The translations under genes were made by a program, and so were the position numbers. Of a stretch of 64,000 bases of DNA, positions 1 to 13,100 are shown piece after piece (position 1 is the stretch's first letter; every line of letters starts with the position of its first letter). Source of the DNA: Glaciozyma antarctica PI12. Its lineage: Eukaryota > Basidiomycota > Microbotryomycetes > Kriegeriales > Camptobasidiaceae. The notes beneath the pieces were generated by a model, which saw only the letters and a list, made by a program, of their open reading frames with translations, searched no databases and had not been told where the DNA came from. The DNA lies in assembly GCA_002917775.1 (NCBI GenBank), contig KZ627154.1, forward strand, positions 216,603 through 280,602, read 5' to 3'.

Positions 1-470
1 TCAGCCAGATTGGCGGATTCCGGGCGAGCGAGCACCGATTTCGGTTCCCCCCGGCCCTCCAAGTGCCGCACATGCTTTGCGGTTTGGGAAGCATGTTTCC
101 TGCGTATGCGGCCGTAACTGACGGGGAGCCGTTCAGCCAGATTGGCGGATTCCGGGCAAGCAAGCACCGATTTCGGTTCCCCCGGCCCTCCAAGCGCCGC
201 ACTTGCTTTGCGGTTCGGGCAGCATTTTTCCTGCGTATGCGGTCGAGATAGACGAGCTGTGTGTGAGGAAAAGCCTTGACCTAGGTCGGGGAGCCGTTCA
301 GCCAGATCGGCGGATTCCGGGTGAGCGAGCACCGATTTCGGTTTCCCCGGCCCTCGAGCACCGATTTCGGTTCCTCCGGTCCTTCAAGTGCCGCACTTGG
401 TTTGCGGTTCTGGCAGCATGTTTACCGGGTATGCGGTCGTGATTGACGAGCTTTGTGTGCGGAAAAGTGG
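1..470. repeat. Degenerate tandem repeat, three copies
   Basis: Three related copies begin near positions 1, 133 and 298, so the spacing is about 132 and then 165 bases. Each copy carries a stretch beginning TCAGCCAGATTGGCGGATTC, then GCACCGATTTCGGTT, then a CTTTGCGGTT-like block and TATGCGG. The third copy is longer, partly because a 29-base piece containing GCACCGATTTCGG is itself duplicated (327-355 and 356-384). The array runs off the left edge of the window. No convincing coding frame is seen. It could be a subtelomeric or intergenic minisatellite, or a decayed element end. The remaining 471-795 is the 3' flank of the phenol hydroxylase gene and shows nothing further. Confidence 0.75.
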
Positions 471-795
471 AAACAATTTAGAATTCTCGGGCAAGCGATG
501 GCGCAGCCTTGAGCATCTGAGACAATACTGAGTCTTGCAGCTGGTCCTTTTCAAGCGTGGAAGAGAAAAGAAGGACACCTGATTATAGTCGGCGGTGAAT
601 GGCGCGCCGCGAAGGCTGTTCCCGCTGACGATGCTCGCCACCGAGGTTGAAACCAGCCATTCAACTTTTGAGATTGCGCAAGACCCGACGGGTGAGCTTG
701 TCGCTGATTTCCTCGCTGATTTCCAGGGCAGTACGCAACAACGACAAATAGATGCGCAAAAATCCCCATTGTTACAGTACGACCAGCCCTCAGAT

Positions 796-3700
796 CTAGG
801 GCTTGACTCCCGTCAAGAATCCCGCAAAGTATACTCCCAACGCAGTCCATCCCTCCTCCGACAGCGCAACCACCGCTCCGGTGTACCCATCCGGGCGAAC
901 AACGATGATGGAGCCACGGTTGACGTCGACACCGTACTTGGCGTGCAGGGGCGCGCTCGTCCCTGCCTCCTTGACGCGGAGGTCAAAGAGATCGTCCGAG
1001 TAGATCTGCGCACCAGTGACGTTAGCGAACGCAGAAAGGAAGACGAAGGCGAGAGAAAGGACGCACCTGATCGCGGTAGCGACGGAGGGAGAGAGGGATC
1101 GACTCGATATCCCACTCGGTGTGGGGGTTGGCGAAGACGGTCTGGAAGGTGAAGAAGGGGTTGAGCTCGAGGTTGTCCTTCTCGAGCTCAATGTAGCGCG
1201 AGGCCGAGCCCTTGGAATCGACGATCGAGGAGGCGACGCCGGCAGCGGGGCGGTGGGCGTTGAAGAAGGAGGCGGGGGAGTTGAGGTACGCGTCGAACGC
1301 CTTGAGCGTAGGCGCCGACTTCTCGAAATCTCCAGCGAAGACGAGGATTCTGTATCGATGTCGCTCGTCAGCTTGCTGTGAGAAATGCGGGCAAGGAGAA
1401 GGACACACCGGAAGGCACCGTTCATCTTGACATCCTGCTGGATGCGAATCTGGTTCGCGTCGACGGCGCGAGTGAGCTTGCCGGGAAGGAGACGCTGTCC
1501 GACGACGAGCTTGGTGCCGGCGGGGTTGAAGACGCCCTTGACGGGGTAGTTCTGGACGAGCTCTGAATCGTCGAGAGCGTTGAGAATGTTGGCGGTGTAG
1601 ACAGCTCCGCATCCCGAGGTGAAGAAAGCGTTCGTCTTGAAAGCCCTGCGCGCGAGAAAGAGACGAGATTAGCGCAAGCTCGTTTGGAAAGAAAGCGAGC
1701 AACGAGAAGGCGCGAAAAAAGGACTCACTCGATGAACTTCTGGGCGTCGACGGCGACGGCCGACTTGGGCTTGTCGGCAACGAGCTCGGTCGCATCGGGA
1801 GGAGCGCGTCCAGAGAACATGCCCGAGTACATCTTGTCGAACTTGAGGAGAGCCTCGGCGATCCCTCGTCGCTCAGACTCGTAGGTAGGGAGAAGGATGT
1901 CGGCGGACGCCATTCCTTTCTCGACAAGGTTGAACTTCCACGCCAGCGAGTAACTGTCGAGCATGCTGATCTACGTCAAGTCGTCAAGTCAGCCTCAGTT
2001 AGTCGTAACAGTGAGAAGCAAACGCACGTTCATTCCCTGACCAGCCTTCGGGGACTTTATAGAGGAGAGATCAGATCAGCGAGAGGACCGAGGAGAAGAG
2101 ATCGAGAGAACGTACGTGAGTGTGGCAGGCGTCTCCAAGGCTGTAGACGCGGTGGTCTAGCGTGTAGTGGCTCGAGATCCTTTGACCAATCTCTATAAGA
2201 CAACGCTGTCAGTACCCCACGACGGAAATATCATAAAGAAGGCGAACGGTATACCGAGAACCAGTCCACGTAACCAACTCTAGATAGATAAGGAGAATCA
2301 GAAGGGCGTTCCCCAATCTCTCGAGAGCGGCAGCCACTTACTCGAGCTCGAACGGCGCGAAGATCTTCTTGGCGTGCTCACTGCAACAAAGCTCTGCGTT
2401 AGCTTAGGCTACTGTTGCGATGGAAATAGAGGACACTTGCATGCAGATCTCTTGGGTAGCGTCAGTGCGCTCGATGTGGGTTCCGGTACTCTCGCCTCCC
2501 TCCTTGTTCTGGAGCTGAACATACAGCCTGACGAGACCGTTCTGCGATTAAAGCACCAGAGTTAGCGTTGCACGAACGCATCTCAGGTAAGACCTGCCTC
2601 GCGAGGGATGACCTACGAGTATAGCAATTAGTAACCCATCATACTTTGACAAAGCATTGAACTCACCATGATTGAACCGCTGTCCTTCGAGTGAATGAGG
2701 CACTTCATCATGATGTCTGGAGCCGGAGAGGCAAGTCAGCAGAGGCTCTGTCGCAGTGAGAGGAGGGAAGACGAACCGGGGAAGTTGGTCTTGACGACTG
2801 GAAGCGAGAACAAACAAAGTCAGTTCAGGTCGCGTGAGGTGGAAAGGACCGACGCACCGACATCCATGACTCCCCAGACGATGTCGCTCGCCTCTCCGAG
2901 CATGCGAATGCTTCCAGACCACTCTCCATCTCCGACCGCTCCTCCAGCCATAGCGCGACGAACGAGAGACTTGGCTCCATCGCAGCCCAAAAGGTACTTG
3001 GAGCGAACGGTGTACTCCTTGCCGGTGACGCCGTGCTTGAAGACGGAAACGACGGGGTGGGTTCCGCTGGTCTCGGTCTTGGTCGTCTCAAAGTTGTAGG
3101 GGCGACTGACTCCACCGACGGCGGCGGGGATGAGCTTGTCGGCAGGGAGGCGGCGACGGCGGGCCTCAATCTCGCTGCGAAGATCGCTCGTTAGCTCTCA
3201 GCGAAATAAGCTAAGCAAAACAACGCACTCGAGGAAGGAGTGCTCAATCATGCCCTGGTGCAGAAGGAGGGTCTGCGGAGCTCGTTAGCTGGGAGCGAGG
3301 AGAGCTCAATGGGAAGAACGCACATAATTGTCGACGACGTCGATGAAGGAGGGGCAGGAAGGAGCGCGAGAAGTGCGAGCGAGGGCTGTAGAGTGCGTAG
3401 AGGCGTCAGCTCTGTCGCGGAAAAGGAAAGCGAACAGCACTCACGCTCAGTAGCGGTAGGGTCCCAGAACGCGACCTCGTACACGCGGACTCCCTGGTTT
3501 CGGAACGCATCGTTAGCTCCTTCGCAGCATCTCAAGGCTCTTCAGAACTTACCTGGGAGATCATGCGCTTCGCGAGTCCAGCGCCCTGGAAAGGAGCCTT
3601 GCCGGAAGCGAGGAATCCAGGAGTGTCGTCGATGCTGACGCCGCCGATGTTGCGAAGGACCTCGATCGTGCGGGGCTGCAGTCCATCAGCACGTCCAGCC

Positions 3701-3891
3701 GTCGTGGGCTCTGGGCGGTCGTCCTGCGATCCTCAAAATCAGCTGGGTTCCCCCACCTCCCTCACTCCCTATCTCACAATGTTGAGGACAGAGAATCCGA
3801 ACGTCGTGAGGCACAGCGTAGACATCAGTCCAGCGGGCCCGGCGCCCACGACGACAAAGTCGTACTCTTGCGCGGGTTCAAAGTCGGTCAT
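796..3891 (-). CDS. FAD-dependent phenol 2-monooxygenase (phenol hydroxylase)
   Basis: Flavoprotein hydroxylase that converts phenol-type rings to catechols with NADPH and oxygen, in the cytosol. The N-terminus has a Rossmann FAD motif, VVGAGPAG, at about residues 14-21. It is followed by GRADGLQPRTIEVLR, which is typical of the phenol hydroxylase branch, and later by KAGQGMN, the second FAD contact region. The C-terminus is the thioredoxin-like dimerisation domain, ending RGSIIVVRPDGYTGAVV then YFAGFLTGVKP and a TAG stop. The gene is broken by many introns of about 50-70 bases. The ATG at 3891 is chosen because it lies directly before the FAD motif. Substrate choice among phenol, resorcinol or chlorophenol cannot be read from sequence. 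It is the only clearly catabolic gene here. Confidence 0.86.
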
Positions 3892-4216
3892 GCTGGGGGT
3901 GTTGGGAGGAGGAGTAGGGTGGGGAGTTGACTGTGGGGTATCGGGTCAGCTCCTGCAACTTTCCTCCGACAGCAAAGGGCGAACTGACGTTGCTGTTCAA
4001 CAACGAGTGGTTAAGAGAGCAAAGAGGATCCCGTCGGACCTTCAACCCTCAAGCAACGAAAGCCGACTCTACTGTTCCGACCTCTGCTGTTCATTCTCCC
4101 GAACTTTGACCCTGGTCCCGTGGGAGAGTTGGATCTGCCACGCGCGCGGCGCGAAGGGGACTTTTTTCCGTCTACTTCAGACTCTTTGCGGTGTATACCA
4201 GGAGCCGTATGATAAT

Positions 4217-7200
4217 TCAGAGTCCTCGAGAGTCTACAGGTTCAATCAACGACATCTTGACGCGTCCTCGCTGAGTGTTTTGATCCTGCGCGCCCGGAAA
4301 ATGGAGTCAGGACTATCTCGCATGCCAACTCCCCGCGTACTCACCTTCTCAACCGAAATCTCCACCTTGACCTTGTCAAAGACTCCGATCCGGATCGCAG
4401 GTCCTGCTTCGGAAGGAACGGCAATCTCGTACGTCTCGGCGTCGTACTCGTTCTCCCGCTTGAACGTAACGAGTCCCTCGAGTCCGAACCTGTCCGCCTT
4501 CATCAGCCGGAGCATCCACGAGACGAAGCGAGAAACGCACTGCGAAACGAACACCGCGAGCCCATTCCTGAACGCGCGAATCACAAACGCCTCCGCCTGG
4601 ACCTTCTCCCCGTTCGTCTTGAGGCCAATCTCCTCGCGCCTCTGAATCGCCAACGCGACGTAGAACTCGATACTAGCCCTCGCAGCCTGCTGCGCGCTCC
4701 TGTGCCGCTTGTTGACGACCTCGAGCGTCTTCTCGACGAAACTCTTCGTCTGCAATCCGGCGTGCAGAGGAGTACCCGAGACGGCGGCGGCGAGTTGACG
4801 ATGCACGAGGACGTCGGCGTACCGACGAATGGGGGAGGTGAAGTGCGTGTAGATGGGGGAGGCGAGACCGTAGTGACCAAAGGCGTCGCGGGCGATCGAA
4901 CCGGAGCAAAAGTACTCGGCGGAGAGCATGCAGCGAGTCGCCATGATGCGAACGAGGGTGTTGAACGCGGGGAGATCAGGGTCCTGCGAGGGGGTTAGCT
5001 CGAGATGAATGACGAGAGAACGAAGGAACGCACGACGCAGGCGTCCAGGGAAGTCGCGAGAGCAGCCGAAGTCGAGACGTCGAGGCTGAGTCCTCGTCGC
5101 TTGGCGAGGACGTCCTGAAGAACCTCAAAGTTTGTCTTGGGCGGCGGTGCGTGGCGACTACAGCGAGCGAGCCAAAGTCAGCCCTACGATCATCCACCAC
5201 CGGCGAGAGAGCGAACGCACCGAAGGACTGCAGTCTGAGGGAACTGCTCGTAGATCCTCTGCGCGACGCTAATGTTGGCGAGCAGCATGAACTCCTCGAC
5301 GAGGCTGTTCGTCTCAAACAGAGCCTTCTGCTCCACATCAACCGGGTCGGACGATTCGGCGCTCTCCATGTGGATCTTGACCTCTGGCGAAGCCAGGTTG
5401 AGCGCTCCAGCCGCCATGCGCTTCGCCTTGAGCTTGATCGCGATCGCGTTGAGCAGGCGGATGCCTTCCGTGAGAGGGTCCTCGAGAGAGCTGTGCGAGG
5501 GATTAGTTCCGGCGAGAGCTGAGAAGGACGCCGAGACGCACATGTCGTCTTTGCGGATCTGAGCCGCCTCGTACGTGAAGGCCTCCTTGGAAGCGATGAC
5601 AGACTTGGTGAAGCGAACGTTGACGATATCGCCCTCCTCGGTCATCTCCTACTCGCCGCGAGCATCAGCGAAAGCACCGGAGGTTTGGAAGAGCCGAAGG
5701 AACGAACCCAAATGACTGAGAACGCCAACCGCTCAACGAAGGGTCGCAGACTGCAGAGGTTCGTGCCGAGAAGGTGAGGCAGCATGTCGACACGTTTGTC
5801 GACGAGGTAGACGGTCGTTCCGCGCGAAGCAGCTTCGGCGTCCATGGCGTTGTCGGGGTGAACAAAGTGGGAGACGTCGGCGATGTCTGCGAAACGAAGC
5901 GTAAGCTTTGCGATATCAAAAAGGACGACGAGCGACTCACGAACGCCAGCTTCGATGTTGCCATTTGGCAAGCGCCGAGCGTGCAAGGCATCGTCGATAT
6001 CCTGGCAGCCTTCGAACCGAAAGTCAGCTGTACGTTCCGAAGCAGGAGGATGCGGATGAAGACGTACCCGGAGGATCAATACTGCAGATAATCATCTCCC
6101 TCAGGTCCTCCCTGCCCGCCCAGACCTTCTTCGGGTCATCCTCCTTACTCGGCACGACCCAGCTCTCCCCCTCAACCGGCAAGCACTCCAGAATCCCCTT
6201 CGAGAAAGGCCTGTACGGCACCTCCCACTCCTCCAGCAAACTCTCCAGCTCTCCCTCCTTACTCCCGACCTCTCCCAAAGCGCGTACAAAGTGGCCTTCG
6301 GGGTACTTGCTCGTCGTCGGCCAGCGATCGATCGATACGAGGAACTTTTGCGTCGAAAGGTGGGCGGCTTGGCGAGTGAGGATGCGGATACGAGGGATGG
6401 AGCGAGAGACGGGGGAGGCGAAGATGGGGGTCGAAGCGGTGGAGGTGAGAGCGGCGGGAGGGAGGGAAGATCGGTCCAGGTGGCAGACGTAGGTACGCCA
6501 GTTGCGCTTGATGATGCCGACGATGTGGCCGGTGGGCTGGATGTCGGCGGCCGGAGTGGGGGCGGCGGGAGCAGTCTCGGGAACGAGAGTCGTCTCCTCA
6601 ACGTCGTCGTTCTTGGCTACGGCTGCAAGAGAGTTAGGTCAAGTCGAGAGGTGGACAAAAGCGAACGCACTGTCGGAATCAACAACGTCGTCGGCAGCTC
6701 CCTTCCACTCGCTCTCGGGGAGGAGCTCGACGACCACGACGTCACCTGCCACGGAGCGGTTCATGCTCTCGAGGCCAACGATGAGGATAGGCTTGTCTCG
6801 GCCGTGAACTGCGACCGTCGCCTGCGAGACTGCGAATGAGGACGAGCCCTCTCCACGCCTGAAGAATCGCCACGTACCTCCTTGTAGTTGTACGGGTTCG
6901 GGTTAAAGTGGCCCTGCATAAGCTTGCCGGCTTTGATCCCAGCTTGGAGGACAGAAGGAGCGAGGTACTGCAACGGAACCGCATTAGCTCTCCCTCCCTC
7001 ATCGACCTCCCCCGATGCCAGCTCACCTCTGGGTACAAAGCCGCTCCCCTCTTCTTCTCCGGTCCAGTTCCCACGGCAGCCAAGAGATCCATGAGTACGC
7101 TCGAGACGGCGACAGCCTGGAGCTCGACGTATTCCTTGACCGAGAACGCCGTGATGCCACCTGCGACTGCCTTGCGCTTGTTGTCGGCGTCGTCTGTGAG

Positions 7201-7880
7201 GAGAACAACGGAGGCCTCCTCTGCGCGAGAGAGGGTAGCGGAGGAGGAGGTCTTTTGGCGTTTGGAGGGAGGGGAGTCGGCGAGGATGGCGGCGTAGTAA
7301 GACGCGAGATGGCGGATCGCTGCGCGTCCAGGGTTAGCTTGGGTACTTCTGCAAAGAGGGACGCGAGCTCACCTCGATCGTTGCGGTCATTGGGACCCTC
7401 TCCCTTCTCTCGCACGAGAAAGGTCTCCTCAATCGCCTCGTTCCAAACGATCCATCCCCTCTTGCCGAGCTTTGCGTTGGCTCCTTCAAAGTCCTCGTCG
7501 ATGAGGGTCTTGAGGCGGTTGTAGAGGGGAAGAGAGCGGTGGCGGACTTCGTCAAGGACAGTTTGAGGGACGAGGAGAGGGGCGGGGAAGGAAGGGGACG
7601 AGAGGAGGTCGATCTGGTGGAGGACGACGTTGGTGTCTACGACGACCCAGTTGGGGACCGAGGCTGGGATGGAGGGGAAGTCGGAAGCAGGACGTAGGTA
7701 ATGCTCTCGCAGGACTGCAGGCAGGCGTGTGTTAGTGAGCGAGTGTGCGGCTGAGTTGCTGAGACGGAGTTGCTCACCCTTCTGAACCTTGCCTCGTGCA
7801 GTCTTCCTCCAGAACGTGTTGACCTTTTGGCCTTGAGCGAGTGGCCTCTTCTTGAGGATCGTAATCTGGCTCGCTTCCAT
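4217..7880 (-). CDS. DIS3: Exosome catalytic subunit DIS3/RRP44
   Basis: Catalytic 3'-5' exoribonuclease and endonuclease of the RNA exosome, in nucleus and cytoplasm. The N-terminal PIN nuclease domain shows [15 protein letters not shown] and later NDRNDRGE. Cold-shock-like domains follow, then the RNB domain with [14 protein letters not shown] (Mg-binding aspartates), [13 protein letters not shown] and [20 protein letters not shown]. The end is an S1 domain. The last intron (donor GTGAGTACG, acceptor GCGCAG) moves the end past an apparent stop at 4246, so the protein ends [20 protein letters not shown], as expected for DIS3. The ATG at 7880 starts [13 protein letters not shown]. An in-frame ATG at 7970 would add 30 poorly conserved residues. 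The start lies 132 bases from the divergent F-box gene. Confidence 0.95.
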
Positions 7881-8012
7881 CTTGTCCTGCGTTGAGGTGG
7901 TGGGAGGTGGGAGGGAGGACACAAAAGAAATCTCCGCGAGTCCAACAGGCTCGTCTCCGTCGTCGGTCATAGGTAGTACCGCCCTACCTGGTCAAGAACG
8001 TACGCCCGCAGG

Positions 8013-9584
8013 ATGTTGCTGAATCTTCCACCAGAAGTAAAGCCGCCTCTCACTCCGCGTCCGAGGGCACCCCAACTAATCGCCCTACTCTCCCTGGCAG
8101 CTGCTCCACAAGGCGCTCACCTACGCGGATCCTCTCGACGTATCAGCCTTCTCGAGGACGAGCAAGACGGCGCGCTTCTTCTGCGACAACAACGACACTC
8201 TCTGGAAGGAACTCTTCCTCTCCCTCTTCGATCCTCCATCGCCTACTCCTTCCGATCGACCCTACCCCTTCCGATCGACCCTCCAAGCTCGCATCCGTGC
8301 CCGAACCTGGCTCGCCCCCGACGCAATAAGCAAGCTCTCAGGCTCTGCCAGCGACCACGAGGCCACTCTCCGTGCACTGGTAGACGTTGCCACGACCCGA
8401 CTCCCCCACACCTCACCTCTCCCCTCCCGCTCTCAGCTCTTCCTCTCGACCTACTTCCAGCACGACAACCCACATCTCACCCTCGATATAATCCGCGCTC
8501 GTCCTTCTTCTCTCCACAGCAAGGCCTCGGAATCCCTCTACTCCTACCTCCACGTCCTTTCGACGCCTCACCTCGACCCCCGCAACGCCCTCGGCTCTCC
8601 GCGAGCTCGCACCAGGGCGAGGGAAGTCGTGTACGAGCGCCTCAACTTCCTGCGTACCTCCAACTGGGGACCTTTCCAGAGCGACGGGAGCGGGCGCGTA
8701 GACTGGACGAAGATGGAGGCGCTGGCAACGGTGATGGGAGCGAACTTGAGGGAGGCCCTGGCGGACGATTGGGCGGAAGACGAGAGGGATGGTATTGAGC
8801 TTCCAGAGGGGTGGGATTCGACGAGGAGTGGCGAGACGGCGTCTTCGCAGCACGATTGGGCGGGGGTGGAGGCGACGGGATGGGTCGGGACCTACGCCTT
8901 CCTCGACTTTCGCGTTTGGGAGCACTACAATCTTCACCGACGCGCGGGGTACCTCCCTTCGCTCCATGGCGAAGGTGAAAGCGTAGGAGACTGCATGTCT
9001 CTCAAGCTCAAGCTCCTCCCGTCGGGCGAGCTTCCCACTCCGCCAGCTGCGGTGCATGATTCAAGCGATTCTGACGATTCAGACTACGCTGCTTCGCTCG
9101 AAGGAAGCGCTGCTTCGACGGACGAGGACGACACCCCTTCGACGAATCTGAGCGAGCCCTCCCCGTCCTTCGTCTCGTCCTCCTCTTCTCTCCTGCCTTC
9201 TACAACCTCTACAACTCCTCCACTGTCCTTCCACGGAACGACCCCTCCTCTTCACTTCAACGGAACCTTCTCTCATGCCGGCCTCAATTCTTCCGCCACC
9301 CCCGCTCGCTCCATCAGGGGTACCGTCCGCAAGACTCCCGAGGGGGAGGTTCACTGGTCGTACATTATTCGGTACAGCGGAGCCGATCAGTGGGCGATGA
9401 ACGGGGTGCAGGTGGGCGGAGTTGGGAGCCGGTTTGGAGTGCTGGGGACTTGGTCGACGCCGGATCACGAGGATGGGAGTCCGCACGGCCCGTTCTGGTG
9501 CGTCTTTCTACGAGCTTGGCGTGAGTAGCGGAGGGAACTGACGAGTTTGTGAGCAGGTACTGGCCGCACGGCGACTCGGATTGA
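8013..9584 (+). CDS. F-box domain protein
   Basis: Probable substrate adaptor of an SCF ubiquitin ligase. After a first exon of only eight codons, an intron (GTAAAG donor, CTAAT branch, GCAG acceptor) joins LPPE to LLHKALTYADPLDVSAFSRTSK, a clear F-box. The remainder contains an FQHDNPHLTLDIIRARPSSL region and a low-complexity Ser/Asp-rich segment near the middle of the C-terminal half. The carboxy end after the last intron reads GPFWYWPHGDSD. No WD40 or leucine-rich substrate domain was recognised, so the target is unknown. The layout (F-box, long fungal-specific region ending in a PFWYWPHG-like motif) resembles fungal F-box proteins without assigned function. Confidence 0.75.
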
Positions 9585-10182
9585 GCAGCTTGGGAGAGGG
9601 TCGGGTCGCGCGTGCCTGTTCATTGCTTTTTTGTTGTAGCCTGGTTTGTAGTTGTTCTCCTAGTTATTACGGAGGGCTTTGTACATCAGACCTTGCGAAG
9701 GGACGGCGACCGTCATCTTTTTCGGACACTGCGGGCGGCGCTGAGCTGGCTCGAGTCTCCGAGCTTTCGGGTTCCCCTCCTCGTTCGACTTCAAACCGCC
9801 ACTCAGACGACAAGACTTAGCAGCTTAGAGCACCACCGCCCGAACGACGAGCACCGAACGAACCAGCCAACACGTCGAAGGTGGGCAGCTTCCTCCCATC
9901 TGGACCAATCTCCTTGGATAGCGACGTGTGCAGCCCCCGGCGTGGCGGCGGAGGAGGACAGAGTGCGGCTTGCGATGCACTGGTATCATAGGAGAGGGCC
10001 AAGGCGGTACGGTGGGAGGAACTGGCGGGTCCAGCACTTCCGGAGGAGGAGGAGGAGGAGAGGGCGTCAGTCGACGGTTCGGCCAGAGATGGAGGATCGG
10101 GTGTTGGGCAACGATGTGCGCCGTCCAGGGAGCTGCAAGCTGATTTGTAGCTCTGCAGATCGCACAGGGAGAAGACCGCTAG
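9585..10182. other. Intergenic region upstream of USP16/45-like gene
   Basis: The 598 bases between the F-box stop and the ubiquitin protease start hold no recognisable gene. A GTG-initiated frame here encodes a short hydrophobic run (FFVVAWFVVVLLVI), and a 123-codon opposite-strand frame exists, but neither has similarity I recognise. The 5' UTR and promoter of the downstream gene probably lie here. Confidence 0.5.
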
Positions 10183-13100
10183 ATGCACAAGGGCCGCAGG
10201 AGCAGGTCAGGGACGGTGTCGTCGTACACAGGTCGAGAGCGGGACGACGTCGATGTGTTGCAGTGAGTTCTCTCGCAAGGCTGGTACAGTGGATTACGTA
10301 GCTAACGCTCCACGCTCGCAGGACTGGATTACTCAACCTGGGCAACTCGTGAGCTCAACCTCAGCATATCTCCACGTCCCTCGGCGTTCTTTCGAGCTGA
10401 TTCAGGACTGCAGCTGCTTCTACAACACCATCTTGCAGAGTCTCTCCGTCACCCGACCCCTAGCCGCCCTCATAGCCGCTCCTCCTTCGACCTCTCCCGC
10501 TCTCCTCGCCCTCTCCCCCGCTTCACCGGCTTACAACTCCGACCCGACTACCCTCCCTTCCCCCCTCCCCATCTCCCAAGCTCTCCTCGCCCTCCTCTCG
10601 ACTCTCTCGCCGCCAACAACCGACATGCTCCCATCCAAGAAGCCGTTCAACCCAAAGGCTTTGCTTCGGGAGCTGGCCAAGAAGCACGAGGAGTATGCTC
10701 AAGCGACGCAGCAAGACTCTCACGAGCTCCTTCGTACGTCCTAATTGCTGAAAGAAGGGTACGACAGCGGAACTAACGAGGGACTCCAGGCCACCTGATC
10801 GACGGAGTCTTCATGGAGGAAGTCGACGTACGCTCCTAATCTACTTCTTTCGCACGCTCCCAGCTGATGCCCGACTCCCGATTCAGCTTATCAAGAAGCT
10901 CAAGGTCGTTCCTGTCTCTTCGACGATCTCGACCCCCAAGAAGCGCCGCCGCATGACTCTGCGCGCCGCTGAACCCGCGCCTCCTCCTCGACCCACGATG
11001 CAGCTCTCCCGCCCATCCGACGAGCCGCCAACGCTTGGAGACCAAAGAGAGGTGAAGATACCGGTGGAGGATGTCGACGATGCGGATGATGAGGAGGACG
11101 AGGAGAGTGAGGAGAGCAGTGGAGGGAGCGGGAGTAGTTCGGACAGCTCGGAGAGTGAGGATGAGCTCGGAGGGTGAGGATGAGCGGAGAAGCCTCGACC
11201 GTTCATCGATAGCGTCTTTGGTGGGAAGCTGGCGAGTGTGGTGATCTGCGACGAGTGCCAGCATGGTGAGCTATTGAGCTATTCCTTCGTTGGGAACGAT
11301 GGAAGCTGATGGACATGGTTCGCAGTCTCGCTCACCCACGAGGACTTTTTGGATCTCTCGCTGTCCCTCAAAGACGATGCCGGAAACCGAATGCGAAAGG
11401 TACGCGACGAAGCCCCGCTTGACAAACTCAGCTGATGTCTTCCTCACCAGCGCGACCGCATCAAGCGATCTCTGCAAGCCGGGTTCTTCTCCAAGAAGGC
11501 TGAGCCCTCGAAACCGACCTCCCCCACCCTACCTCTCCGTCGCGAACCCATCATCTCCCTCTCCGAAACCGAAGCCAGCGCCTCCGCCTCGGAAGCAGAA
11601 CCCGACGAGGACGTTCCGCATACCGACACGGAGGTTCTGCCTGGCAGCAACGGCAACAAGGTCTCTCGCCGCAAGTCGCTCGACCCAAGCCACCTCCGCG
11701 AATCTCGCAAGCCCTTCTGGGGCACGACGTCGAACGAAAACAAGCCGGGATCGTCCTCGCGGGACCCCTCGCCTCTCGGACGTACGATATCAGTCCTCAG
11801 CGGCTCCAGCCGGCCGGCATCGCACAAGCACAAGATCCCCAAGCCCTCTCCCGAACACGCCGCATACGTTCGCAAGATCCTCGCCACGATCCCGGGGTCG
11901 TCGTCGAGTCCTATCACTGCTCAGCTCCGGTGGGCGCAGCCGAACAAGGCTGGAGCGCAGGTCACGGCGACGCAAGCTCTCTCGAAGCTTCAGCTCCAGC
12001 CAAAGGTCCCCGTTCTCCCATCGACTGACTTGTACGAGTGTTTCGTCAACGTGAGTCCTTTCTTTCCGTCGTCGCTGTTGCACAAGCTGACCTTTGCCCT
12101 TCCTCAGTTCACGGCCGTCGAAGTCCTCGAAGGCGACAACCTCTACTCGTGCAAGCAGTGCTGGAAGCTTCTCAACCCCGAGATGGTTCACGGTCGGCGC
12201 ATCGCAAAGGAAGATCGGCAGCAAGAGCGCAGAGCGAAGAAGCGGGCAAGCGCCAGCGACGTCGGCGAGCGTCTGGACGACGCAGGCTCGGCTTCGACGC
12301 CCCACGCCACTTCGGCTGCGTCGCCGGGCGTGCCTCCGTTCCTGGAACTGTCGGCCGGCGACAAGGAAGCCACCCCGGTTCCGCGCTCGCCAACGTCGAG
12401 TACGAGCGGCGACGCTCACATGAGCGAGGGAAGCGCGGACGTTCACCTCGACGACGTCGAGGATGGGAGCGCGACGGACACGTCGGTCGAGACCACGTCG
12501 TCGTCGAAGCTCCCTCTCACGAAGGCGAACGTTCTCGCTCTTACCCCAGACGCTCCCTCCGCCGCCGCAGCCTCCGCCGTATCAGGCACCACCTCCGCAA
12601 CTTCGGCCACCACCGCTACCAGCGCGTCCCTCCATCGTCCCCCCTCCGCCGCCAGCCTCTCCACTCACCTTTCGACCTCGACTCGTTTCTCCCTCCCTGT
12701 CGCCGCTCCTCCTCGCGCCGCCCGACACGTCCTCCGCCGAGCCCACAAGCGCTACCTTATCTCTGCCCCCGACCTCCCTCCCGTCCTCGCCATCCACTTC
12801 AAGCGATTCCAGCAAACGTCGCAGTCGTCGCTGTTCGGCAACGCCTTTATGAACCTCAAGAAGAGGGACGACTTCCTCTCCTTTCCGGAAGAAATGGACC
12901 TCACCCCCTTCCTCGCCCCTCTCGAGAAGCCTCCTCGCGCGTCCGCAGGTCGAACCGGAGCAAAGGCTGTCGACGAGAAGCACGCGGCGCACCACTATCG
13001 GCATTGGCCCGGGCAGCGACACCAAGGGCCCGCAGACGAGTTCGTGGTCGGAACGGCACGCTACCGGCTTTACGCCGTCGTCGTGCACCACGGCAACCTA

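Noticed and set aside
1-470. Left-edge repeats as a CRISPR array
   Set aside because: Units are long and degenerate, without constant short repeats and unique spacers, and the DNA is eukaryotic.
3563-4645. 360-codon plus-strand open frame
   Set aside because: It lies antisense to the phenol hydroxylase start and the DIS3 end, both well supported, and its translation is Ser/Arg-rich with no family features.
7881-7970. Thirty-residue N-terminal extension of DIS3 from the ATG at 7970
   Set aside because: No similarity to DIS3 proteins, whose conserved basic start matches the ATG at 7880; kept only as an alternative.
9612-10301. Possible membrane-anchored N-terminus (FFVVAWFVVVLLVI) for the USP16/45-like protein
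   Set aside because: The frame starts with GTG, lies in the F-box 3' flank, and does not join in phase to the protease exon.
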